Shown: one piece after another, positions 24,070-35,248 of the stretch
How positions within the stretch are numbered: position 1 is the stretch's first letter
Layout of the letters: each line of letters opens with the position of its first letter
Assembly (NCBI RefSeq): GCF_001039355.2
Contig: NW_019773648.1
Span: forward strand, 623,073-687,072
Reading direction: 5' to 3'
DNA: 64,000 nucleotides
From: Lingula anatina
Taxonomy: Eukaryota; Brachiopoda; Lingulata; Lingulida; Lingulidae
The notes under the pieces: generated by a model
Databases searched by the model: none
Told to the model about the DNA's origin: nothing
What the model saw: only the letters and a program-made list of their open reading frames with translations
Program-made: the position numbers and the translations under genes

Positions 24070-25207
24070 GACACTTGGCCAAGGAGCGAGACACAAAGGT
24101 GAGGTTTAATATTTATTTTTGCAGTTTGCAGGTGTGTCTAAATCGCCCTTTCTCATCTAAGCTCAAATGTAGCTGTTTTATTTTGAATTTAGCTCCCCTG
24201 GGCCCTTCGCCTTTTTTCATTGACGTAAATCCCCTGGCACTTCTAGATAAGATCTAAAGTTAACCCCGCACTGATGACGTCCGTCTCGTTGGACAAGAAT
24301 AAACAGTAAAGGGCACACTGGTCGAATTGCATGGGAGACTCGGATATCGTTTTTTGAACAGGTGTGACGCATATTTTTCAGGTGAATCCGACATAAAGTA
24401 GCAGGTGAACGGTAAGGAACATATGTTGATCAAGAATGACAATTAGTAGTTGGTGACTGTGATTTGATTTAGAAAACCGAAGGAGGGAAAGGTTAATGAG
24501 GGGCGAGGGGCACACTTTTGTGTTTTCATTTTCAGGAATTTCTCTGACAAAGGGATTGTTTTTTGACCTTATTTTTAAGTACAGTTTATTAAATTGATAC
24601 TCTTTCTGATAGTACTAGCTAGTACACGCTGCTTTCACTTTTTTGAGATGTCCATGACTATCAGCTTCTACATGTATACTTTGTAAAATGTCATTGTCAT
24701 TGTTTTTTGTGGTGGGTTCAATCTGCATATATATTAATTTTCATTCCGTAATTCTAACGTTTGCTTTTTCCTTTGATTTGTTTTTTGAGTTGGGAGTTGA
24801 AGGGGGGGTATTGGAGGGCACATACCACATTTACTTTTCTTTTTAGAAATCATTCTATAAAGGTTTATCATCTCTTCATTCTTGTTTTGAATTTAAAACA
24901 CACCTCAACCCTCAACCTTCGTAGGGAATATGCTGTACTAGTATATATGTCAGAGGTGCATATATTCTCATTTCTAACTTAAATACCTTAAATACATGAT
25001 GCAGGATTACACTGTTCTGGGAAGATACCTTAAGTGTTAAACCCTTCCATTCGTGTGGTCTAATGATGATGGTGATAGATAATAGTACATGGTTGTACAC
25101 AGTGTATATATGGGCTATCATTATTGTACTAGTACTCAGTTTACTCAGTTTAGTCTTTAAATTGAGGGGGGGGGGATATTATGCACAGCATCTCAACCTG
25201 TATGGCT

Positions 25208-25247
<40 letters not shown>

Positions 25248-27286
25248 AGGTGTTAAGAAATAACACAAAATCTGATGGGGAATAAATTGGAATTCCTCCA
25301 GCGTTTTGTGATATGATGAACAGCAGCCCATTTAAAGGCCACAGAAATGATACGTAAGGCATACCTTTTATTTGCTCATGAATATATAAATTCTGTGTGA
25401 TATTTGGAAGGGTTTAATAACTAGTACAGATTGTTTTTCTTTGAAATAACTTGCTAAATATAGGAAATGCATGATCTTTCATACTAAAGAGCTATACTAA
25501 AGCACAACATTAAGTATAAATTTATGTGCTTGTGTACATGCTAGTTATGGTGTTAAAGTTAGGTTACTTGCACTGGCATTACCCTCATGCAGTATAAATA
25601 GGATTTAACCTGAGTGTGGTTGACCTAAATTACATAGATACACCTGAGTTGAACTCTTAATTTATGATGAACATACATATTATGAGTTTTCTCTGTCAAC
25701 AACAAGCTGATTGTCAGTTGACCCCCCTCCCACATCAGTTGCCATGGCATCCAGTGATGAACCCAAAGAAATGGCACCTTTATTATGGTAATTACCCACA
25801 ACTTTCAAACCCCTTATGTTTTAAAAAATATTTTTTGCTTTTGTAAAATTTATCATATTTCAGGGGTGAATACTTATTTTATCTGACTTGAAACCAAACT
25901 GCATTCAAAATTTGCATACAGTTTTCATCTAACAGAACACTGTTTGGATGCAAGTAAATTTCATGAAGTGAATATAAGTGTCAGTTTTTCAGAAATTTTA
26001 AAATAATATATAATGAATTCTATATTTTAAATTTTTCTTCTTTCTTGCACATTGACTCAGAACAGTACAGTATTGCAGTACACTTATTGCTTATTAATTT
26101 TATTATTATTTACCTATATATATTTTTAATTTTTTTGAATGGAGTCTCAAATCTAAGTTTCAATAGTTTAATACATTCAATTACAGTAATTACTCAGTCC
26201 AGTGTGTTTCAAACACGACAGACATATTTTCCAGGCAATTCTATTTTCATGAAAGCTGATAGAGAAAGTTGGTCTAATTGATCTCGGCATGCTGGTATCA
26301 GAACGCGTGCCTATGAATAGGCCGTGATTCATACTGTATATTTTCATATTCACTTGCAAAAACCTGTGTACAAGGTTGCCTGCATGACAGCACTTTTAAT
26401 CTCTTTGTCTTCATCATGTATATTGAATATTAATAGAACATTGACAGTTAGATGGGATCCTGTGCGAGGGGTTCTGTAGTACTTAGAGGACAGAAACCTC
26501 AAAATTGCCCTTGTAAAATACTATATAATACTATACAAAAATCACCTTGTGGGGCCCTGTGGGGAATGGTCTGCTCAAAACATTTTTTGTAAAAAGACTA
26601 GTAGTGCCCCCTGTGGTCATAGATTACCTCAAAATAGCGTTGTCGACTCGCTGTTGAGAGCAACTGTCAAAGAAAATGAAGAAGTGCTGATTGAAGGAAG
26701 AGGCTATAGGGCATGCAGTGATATTTGTATCCCAGCCATAAAATGTTTTAATGTACAAAAATCTATTAAAATTACCATTTTCTGACAAAAGAGACTTCAG
26801 GGGTTAGGGGTTTATGGCAGACTCAGCTGTAATTTGTGAATGAATGATTTTTAGAGCTTTGAACTTTCGCTGTCAGCAGCTTGAGTTGATGCAGATAGGA
26901 AGATGAATAAAATTAAGAAAATTGCTATTTATTTATTCATTTTTAAATTTATAATTTTTATTAGTGTTTGTGTTTGTTCCAGCGAGTCACCTTATTAACC
27001 AATTAGTATTTTCATGCTAAAATATCCATATATAAATTTTATAGGGAAATGTAGGGCAACCATTTTAGGCAATACAAAAGTGGTATATACTAGTATGATC
27101 TTACACAATAGGAAAGAAGACATACTACGTGCTGTACAGTGATACACTGTAAGGAAGAAGAAAGGTCTCATGTTAATTTCATCTGAGTGAAGTGTTTTGA
27201 AACATCTTTTGTTAGTTGGAAAAAAAAAATCCAACAGAAATAACAGATTATCATATCTTTTAATTTTTTTTCTCTCTTTCTTCTAG
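24070..27286. other. Probable first intron or upstream region of the Kelch gene
   Basis: No coding exon is seen. It holds a (GA)n microsatellite at about 25210-25246 and several AT-rich low-complexity stretches. If the promoter at about 24.0 kb belongs to the Kelch gene, this is its first intron, ending at the acceptor TTCTTCTAG near 27286. Confidence 0.4.
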
Positions 27287-27364
27287 GTAGCCATGAGCTG
27301 GTGAAGATCCTGGTGTGAATCATCAATTTGAGATTATTTGCAAACTTCCTACTCAACAGCCACC

Positions 27365-30300
27365 ATGATTGACTCGAGACTTTTTGGGATCCACCTGCAC
27401 ATGGTGAATGCCTTCCAAACCATGGACGAACTACGCAAAAAATGCGAGCTCTGTGACATAGTCCTTCTCATTGAAAAACATGAGTTTCACGCACACAAAA
27501 TTGTCCTCGCTGGCAGCAGCCCGTATTTACGTGCCATGTTCACAAATGGTATGCTGGAGACAGAGAAAAATCAGGTGGAAATACATGGCATTGACCCAGC
27601 TGCCATGAGGATTTTACTGGATTTCATGTACACTGGGAAGATTGAGATTACGGTTGATAATGTGCAGGCTGTGTTGCACGCTGCGAGCATGCTGAACATC
27701 GGCAGTGTGCGAAGTGTGTGTAGTAACTTTTTGCAGACTCAGCTGGATGCTACAAACTGTTTAGGTGAGTGGTCTTCCCTTATGTTGTATCAGGCACACT
27801 CTCTGTCCCAAGGCTTTGGGCTGCAAATGTTTAAGAATCTTTTGATCCGAAGTAGTAAAAAGTGGCCAGTAACCAGAAAATTAACAAAAGGTTTTCAAGT
27901 TTGCTTTAAGTAGGGACCATGTTTATCATTCTGGACTTTGATCGACTTCACTTGTGTCATGTTTTTATGAAAACTGTAACATACGTTATACGGCACTTCA
28001 CATGAAATATCTGCTCGAGTTATGGACTTGCCTACTTCCAAAAGAAAAAAAAAACGTTTTTGACTCATCATTTCTTTAAAATTTCCAGGAATCTACCACC
28101 TTGCGGACACATACTCAAGCTCAGATCTTCTCACGATTTCCTGGAATTACATAGCTCAGCATTTCCTTGATTTATCTCACACAGACGAGTTTCTACAACT
28201 CCCCGAGGGACAGCTGCTCAATTTACTCAAAAGTGACCAGTTACAAGTTACATGTGAAGAGGATGTGGCAGATGCTACAATTCGTTGGATCGAGTGGGAT
28301 CCATATGCTCGAGCAGAGAATGCTTGTCAAATTTTACCCTATGTCCGCCTTGCCTTGCTTGACTTGAACTATCTGGAGAATGTTGTTTTACAGTGTGATT
28401 TTGTGCGAAATTGTGCAAAATGCCAGAGTATCGTTGCTCAGGCAGTGAAGATAAAGAATGAGAGTGGCATGCTGGGAAGGATAGCAAGCCGAGCCCAACC
28501 CCAGTCTATATATGTCCTTGGAGGCAGAAATAGCACAGACTGCCAATTGAAATCTGTCGAGAAATATGATTTTGTTCAAGACCAGTGGACTCAGATGGTA
28601 ATTTGTTCAGATTCCATGTCTAAAACAAAATTGCTAGTGATACATTGCATGTACTGGTACACTTGGCATCAGGCTTGTTAAATGATTGCATGGTAGCACT
28701 TCTGAAAACAAAATGCTTAATTTGAACTACTAAAGATATAGAACAATGTAAAATGTCCTTGATGCTGATTAAATGAATGCCAGGTTATATGCAATACATT
28801 TCAGTAACTAAAGAGATCTTTTGTTAGTGTAGAAATTTTGCTGGTTAGCAAAATGTCTCACTTTCTCTCTCTCTTCATATAGACAGTTCTAAAGTTCTCA
28901 AGAAAGATTTCAATTCCATCATTCAATTCAGGGCAACATGACTGTAGCGAGAACAGCTGTTGGTGCGACAACAGTGAATGGACTCCTGTACGCGGTGGGC
29001 GGAGAGTGTGCACTGGCAGAGACCCAGGACGACACCCTGTACCTGCGCTGCGTGGAATGCTATAGCCCCATATCTAAATGCTGGACAAGTAAAGCTGACA
29101 TGAAAATCCCACGATCCTTTGTGGCCGTAGTGTCCTGTGGAGAGTATCTGTATGCTATTGGTATGTATGAATGTCAGTTGGTATGACAGAAAATTGATCT
29201 GATATCCTGTGTTGCAGACATAGAAAAAAAAAAAAACAATAAATATATACATCTATGACCAATCCAGCCTTGACCATGTCTCATTCTCTCATTTTACTGC
29301 TCTTCTCATAGCAAGTTTCGTTGTAATTTTTAAAAAAATGTTTTTATTGTTAAAATATTTTGGATCATTATTCTCTCTTGTTTTCTAGCTAAAAGTGTGC
29401 AGTTACGTCTTGGGTTTAATACCGTATGTTGGCAGTATGTATGAATTTCATTTGACTTTAAAGAAAGTTGTTAATCTGTCAGTGCTGTCAGAGTTTACGT
29501 CATGTCTGCATGTGCAGTCATTGCAGCTTTGCTTAAACACTTCAAATAAGAACTCTTGATTTATTCTCGCAGGTGGAGAAGATCGAGGGAGCAGTTTCAA
29601 CATCGTGGAAAGATACAATACAAAAACTGATACGTGGCATTTTGTTCCTAACATGCAGCGTCGTAGAGCTGGCGCGGGAGTGGCAGTATGTGACGGGGTC
29701 ATCTATGTAGCAGGTATAATAGTTGTATGTTTCTTTTTATGCACAGACACAGTATATCCGTGTGTATAGCCATGGCTTGCGTCTGTTATTATCATCTCAT
29801 GCACTTTTCACTGTAAACACAATCAAAGGAAAAGGATATAATTTATTATTTGGACACTGAAAAACTAAATGACTAAAATACAGCTCAGGTTGGAAAAACC
29901 AGCCTTATTTGTTTATTATTTTTGTTTATATTATATATTTTTTATTTATTTATAATTTGAAGGGTAAAACATTTGGTCTCTGTGTAATTCTTGTGCAATT
30001 GGGGTCACCCTGAATTAACTGTATGAAGGAACAAGCATAATAATAATGATAATGCCTAACCATAAAATCTGTTCCCAAGGGTATACTGGAATATGGAAAT
30101 TAGCTTATTGGTATGTGTGATGAATATATGTGAAAGATGTGGAAGGAGTTTGATTCTATGTTGTATGTTTGTGGTCTCAACTTGATGATTCATATTCTTA
30201 CACTTTTTAAAGCTTTTAAAATTAACACACGCTTTTACAGGGTGAACTATTACAGAAAGTGTATATTTTAATATTTTTATTGGCTAAATTATTTTCTTTA

Positions 30301-30560
30301 TGTAATATCTTATCCCCATAGAATTAATTTTATAGTCTTAAAATTCATATTAAAATTGTTCTTTCAGGTGGATACGACAAGGCTTACCATACTGACCGTG
30401 CCAGCGTAGAATGCTTCGACCCCGAGACCAACCAATGGACATTTGTCGCAGAAATGGAAAAAGCTCGATCTGGAATGGCGTTGGTGGCAATTGACCACTA
30501 TCTGTATGCCTTTGGTGGCAGGCTCAGATTCAGTGACCAGTATTATGATATTGCTGAAAG
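27365..30560 (+). CDS. BTB-BACK-Kelch protein (CUL3 adaptor-like)
   Basis: Exons 27365-27764, 28089-28597, 28932-29160, 29573-29713 and 30368-30560 agree in phase and give 490 codons plus two bases. The start has a good context (GCCACCATGA). The first exon is the BTB domain (LCDIVLLIEKHEFHAHKIVL, AGSSPYLRAMF). Exon 2 is the BACK domain (LADTYSSSDLL, then a helical stretch ending at IVAQAVKIKN) and the first Kelch repeat (IYVLGGRN). The next exons carry Kelch repeats with GG and Tyr/Trp markers: LLYAVGGE, YLYAIGGED...DTWHF, VIYVAGGYD...NQWTF and YLYAFGGR. The fifth repeat is cut after ...IAER. Proteins of this layout usually have six repeats and act as substrate receptors for CUL3 ubiquitin ligases. 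The last exon is unresolved: an AG at 31935 would give a seven-codon end (stop 31955-31957) and a truncated propeller of 497 aa. The exact subfamily is not recognised. Confidence 0.87.
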
Positions 30561-32290
30561 GTGAGAAATGGCTCCAAAGTTTTGCGTACTAGTATGTTAT
30601 GATGTACAGATGGCTTGGAGCAACTTCTTTGTCCTTGGATGTGTGGTGCGACATATTTCTGTGAATGAAATTTGGTTGGCATTGTAAAAAGTGATTTGAT
30701 AAAAATGTGCCTCTTCACCCTTTTTAATTTTAAGGACATAGAAAAAAAATTTTGAATATTAAACTTTCTGATGGCGAATTAAAGCAACTGTTTAAATGAG
30801 GCACTATCTACAACGTGGTAAATAATATTTTGAATGATAAATTCAGATTTATAATATCTTCCTAAGAAATATAATTTGCACTTAAGAATTGTTATTTCTT
30901 TGGAAGATTGATTTTCACCTCAGGTCTACTTGACCTATGACCTTTTTCGAGTACTACACCATGACCCTCTAGTGGACTTCAAGGACATCAGTAAATATAA
31001 CATGTATAGTTAGTACCACCAGCGTGTANGTTTAAATTCCCATTGGGGATTTTCCAGCCAGATCAAAGCACAACAGAAAAATCAATCTTTCCTATTGAAA
31101 GACTGTTGTTGTGATTTAATGTTTGATACCTTTTCTAATTGGGCAGTTAGTTCTACATTCAGCAATCTAGTTCTAAGTGATTGACCAGTCTCATTGGCTG
31201 CCTTGTCTTCCTCTACATTTCAAAAGGAAAAAAATTGGCATCTGGTTATTTTATATGAGGGGTTTCATTATTTTTAATGGCTGAATTGGGAAAGATAGGT
31301 ATCCTTGCAGGACATATGGAGACATGAAATATTATATAATTCTGGGACATTTTCAAATGCAGATCGTATACCTTTACAATTTATAATGGGTTCTATTCCA
31401 TAATCTTTAAAAGCCAGGTATGACCTTCAGAATTCTCTTTTCAGATGACTATCAAATCGTCTTGAAGGCTAAACAAGCCTGCCTTTTTACAAGTTTGTAG
31501 CATGACATATTGATGGAAACAATGGCCTTTGTACCTTAGAGGATGAAAACGTTCAAATAATGCATGTGTTTGCCTTTGTAAATGTTTTGAATTTGTAATA
31601 TTAAAAGTATTTTTGGTGGTCTCAAACCTGCCCCAGCTGTTGTATGTTACGTACGGCATTGACTTATTTTGTGTATATACTTTTAAGACTAGTTTACATA
31701 AGATGTAGAATCTCTGGCTTTATCCTTTCTGCTTTATTATATGAAATAACAAAACAAACGCCTAGGGATATATTTATCATCACATTTTGTTATAAAATTG
31801 TATCTTGGTAGAATTTATATACCTCGTAAAAGGCCCTTCTTAGATACATCATAGGAAGCTGAAGGTTATCGTAAGCAGGACCATATATTGCAGTCAACTC
31901 TCTGATCCAAAAATGATAATGTACTCTTAATTCAGGTACAGTTATACTGAATACTAGCAACTTGTGTATTATTTCTACACAAATGTAAGTTTTTTTCCCC
32001 TAAGTAAATGGTCATTTGCAAAAGTGTCATTCTTGTTGGTTTTTCTTACCTGTACATGCAAGAATAGAATTGCATGGTCCATTGTCCATGTAGGCATTGT
32101 CCAATTTGTATGGTTCATTGTCCATGTAGGTATTGTCCAATTTGGTTGGTTTTGATATTTGCTTTGGAGCAGTTGCATCTAGTTGTTGAACATTTTCCCT
32201 AATTTTCTGGAAAATTAAACTCATTGAAAAAACTAAGGGTTTTGTTTGTTTTATATTATGTCAGTTCCACACCTATCACTGCCACACTTA
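30561..32290. other. Kelch 3' intron or flank
   Basis: No further clear Kelch exon is found. One possible short terminal exon is 31936-31957 (see the Kelch entry). The repeated pair near 32073-32145 contains two copies of GTCCATGTAGG(C/T)ATTGTCCA about 41 bp apart. There is an ambiguous base at 31029. Confidence 0.4.
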
Positions 32291-32504
32291 AGCGTGTGGA
32301 CACAACCTGTTGTATGTTTGGCACATTCATCGCGGTCTATCTCACCAAAGTCAAACATTACCCGAGGCTCAAACAATCTGCCACACCCAAATAAAAAATA
32401 ACACAATTTGTCACAACCAAGTCAAACATTACCCGAGGCTCAAACAACAATATGCCAAACCCAAATCAAAAATGGCAATTTGTCGCAAGCAAGTCAATAT
32501 CACC

Positions 32505-33100
32505 CGAGGCTGCTGGGACTCGAACCAGCGTCCGAGTTCCTGCCTGTCTGCAAGTCAGTTACCGTGCAGCCACGACAGTTTCGTTGACAAGAGGTGATCA
32601 GATGGAAACTTTCAACCTTGTCACGGAGAGCGCCAGATTGGATGTACATGTGTAGATCTGCTATCCCAATCGATAATCCGGGTGCCGCATTTCATCTCAC
32701 GAAACTCCAGTCCCAGAAGTGAACGATAAAGTTCATGACGCACAGGAAGTCGTGTTTGAGAACCCGACACGGAGCTCGGAGTTTGTTTTATACTAACATT
32801 TATTTTGGCTTTACCCATGATATTAAAGGGTACAATGGGATCAGATGCGGTACACAACAGGCGTGTTTTACTTTTAGCGAGACCCTAAGAGGAGGAAAAA
32901 AAAAAACAAAAACATTCAAGTGTTTAATTACTGGTGCGATTGCAGTGATGGTAATTTTGAGTAAAACATATTTGTCAAATACTTCTGCCGAGGAGATATC
33001 GTTTTTCTACCGATCACAGTTAACAGGTGGTATGACCTGCTGTTATACGGGAAAAGCTGCTGAATCAAAACGAGTTGGATTGCATTCATTGATGGGCCTG
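32505..33100. repeat. Dispersed repeat, copy 1, with tRNA-like end
   Basis: This is nearly identical over more than 500 bp to 33860-34440. Landmarks in both copies are GTTTCGTTGACAAGAGGTGA, TGTAGATCTGCTAT, CGACACGGAGCTCGGAG and TTTAGCGAGACCCTAAGAGG. The left end on the minus strand has a tRNA-like piece: TGGCTGCACGGTAACTG (A-box-like) and GGTTCGAGTCC (B-box consensus). The 32330-32500 segment before it has another short direct repeat (AAGTCAAACATTACCCGAGG near 32348 and 32420). No protein is encoded. Confidence 0.75.
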
Positions 33101-33654
33101 CTCTGAACGTTCCTAGTTAGACGACTTCAGATGCTTTTATTTTCATTTTGTTTTGCACTGAGATAACGTTTGTTTTCACCTTTGACGTTATAGAGCACGG
33201 TGAGATGCACAGCTGTTCACACCTCTGCGGTTTCAGTATTGAGTAGTCTTTAATCTTTCAAATGTCGACTGCGGACTTGCCCCGGGTACGGTATGAACAT
33301 ATGAACAGCCGTGAGAAGCAAGGGCCCAAGATAGGAAAGGAGGGGCATAAAAAGACAAAACCTGTACCTGATAAAAGGAGTAGAGGCGACGCAACATTTG
33401 TTAAAAGTTTTCTCTCTGGCAATCCCACCAAAAAGATGAAATGCAGAACATACGGAGTTAGCTTTAGCTCAATTTAAGTTCAAGATCGTGGCACCAATGA
33501 AAGTACTTTTAACTGAAGAGAAAGGAAATGTAATTGTCCAAGGAGATGTAAACTTTCTGAAGTATTCCGTATTTTTATGCAAAAGGTAATTTGCTAAGTC
33601 CCACGAGAGCCCTCATTCGTTTTGGTCTCGTGGCATCCCGATTCAGGGGCCATG

Positions 33655-33785
33655 TCGTTGTCGTGACATGCCTCATCCGGGACTCGAACCCGTGACTTTG
33701 CGTTACCAAGGTTGATGACGCGTTGGCTGTCTCATTTGTATCCATGCACGCTACCGACTGCTCCGTGACTGACCCGCCCACCCTC
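33655..33785 (-). repeat. tRNA-derived SINE-like segment
   Basis: On the minus strand, GGAGCAGTCGGTAGCG resembles a pol III A box and ACGGGTTCGAGTCCCGG forms a good T-arm with the B-box consensus GGTTCGAGTCC. The spacing between them is longer than in a functional tRNA, and I could not fold an acceptor stem, so this is a tRNA-derived repeat and not a tRNA gene. Confidence 0.5.
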
Positions 33786-33857
33786 CGTACGTGCGAGTTT
33801 CCTCTTATAGTAATCAATCGCAATTTTTTAAAAATTAATTTTGGCAAAAATTGACAC

Positions 33858-34440
33858 AGTAGCTGCTGGGACTCGAACCAGAGTCCGAGTTCCTGCCTGC
33901 TACAAGTCAGCAGAGTTACCACGCAGCCACGACAGTTTCGTTGACAAGAGGTGATCAGATGGAAACTTTCAACCTTGTCACGGAGAGCGCCAGATTGGAT
34001 GTACATGTGTAGATCTGCTATTCCCAATCGAAAATCCGGGTGCCGCATTTCATCCCACGAAACCCCAGTCCCAGACATGAAAGGTAAAGTTCATGATGCA
34101 CAGGAAGTCGTGTTTGAGAACCCGACACGGAGCTCGGAGTTTGTTTTATACTAACATTTATTTTGGCTTTACCCATGATATTAAAGGGTACAATGGGATC
34201 AGATGCGGTACACAACAGGCGTGTTTTACTTTTAGCGAGACCCTAAGAGGAGAAAAAAAAACATTCAAGTGTTTAATTACTGGTGCGATTGCAGTGATGG
34301 TAATTTTGAGTAAAACATATTTGTCAAATACTTCTGCCGATGAGATATCGTTTTTCTACCGATCACGGTTAACAGGTGGTATGACCTGCTGTTATACGGG
34401 AAAAGCTACTGAATCAAAACGAGTTGGATTGCATTCATTG
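33858..34440. repeat. Dispersed repeat, copy 2, with tRNA-like end
   Basis: This is the second copy of the repeat at 32505-33100, in the same orientation and about 1.36 kb away. The tRNA-like part at 33858-33931 (minus) is better kept: TGGCTGCGTGGTAACTC and GGTTCGAGTCC. The bases between the two copies (33101-33654) show no convincing gene. Confidence 0.75.
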
Positions 34441-35248
34441 ACCCCATTCCCAGAGATTAGATCGATCAATTTTAGATCATTTTAGACCAAATTTTAGACC
34501 AAATTTATATCATTTGGAGTAATATGGGGGGTATGCGTGTAGTTAAAATGATAAAATGATGTATGACATGGGAAAGTGATGTTTCATATAAGCACAAATT
34601 CGTTTAATTCGGGTGCTCTATTTCTTTCTCCCTCTCTTTCTCTCTCTCTCTCTCTCGCTCTCTCTCTCTCACACACACACACATACACACACACACACAC
34701 TTCTCTCTCTCTGTCTTTCTATCTTACAAACACATATAAACAATGACATGAACTAATTCATTTTTAAAGCTAGGCATGTTTATTTATTCATAAATAGGTA
34801 TCTCGGTCTACATTAAGAGCAACCAAAAGTATCCCTGGGCAGTCGCTACACATCTTGTCCAAAAATATTTAATTTGGTTGTTTTGTTAAAAGTTCGGTCC
34901 TCGGAAAAAAAAGCCACATGCTTAACGTGTCCTGGAAACGTAAAAATGATGACCAAATATTGTAATCATTGCCTAGGCCTTAATTATCAAATATAATTAC
35001 AGACGTAATGAGCTATCAATTTTAGCAGATACCATACAATGTACTTTTTCAAAATGCAAAAATCAACAATGTCATATTTAACAATGGGTTGCCTTTTTCT
35101 GTTGCGAGAGGTCATCTTTCTTCGCATTGCTGAAAATTTCCCAGTAAAAAATCAAAGGAACAAATGTATTATTTGTTGACTTCTTCATGACGCGCTTTTT
35201 CCGTTAAACACGATTATCGCGGTTTCTAGCATTATTGGTGGTGTAACC
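34441..35248. other. Intergenic stretch before the CBM14/LamG array
   Basis: It contains a (CT)n-(CA)n-(CT)n microsatellite block at about 34629-34712 and otherwise AT-rich sequence. It probably includes the 3' UTR of gene A. No other gene is seen. Confidence 0.5.

Noticed and set aside
33262-33477. A 71-codon frame on the plus strand with a Lys-rich translation
   Set aside because: It lies between two copies of a dispersed repeat, has no recognisable domain and no splice context.
33655-33931. Functional tRNA genes
   Set aside because: The B-box and T-arm-like parts are good, but acceptor stems do not pair and spacing is wrong; treated as tRNA-derived repeats.
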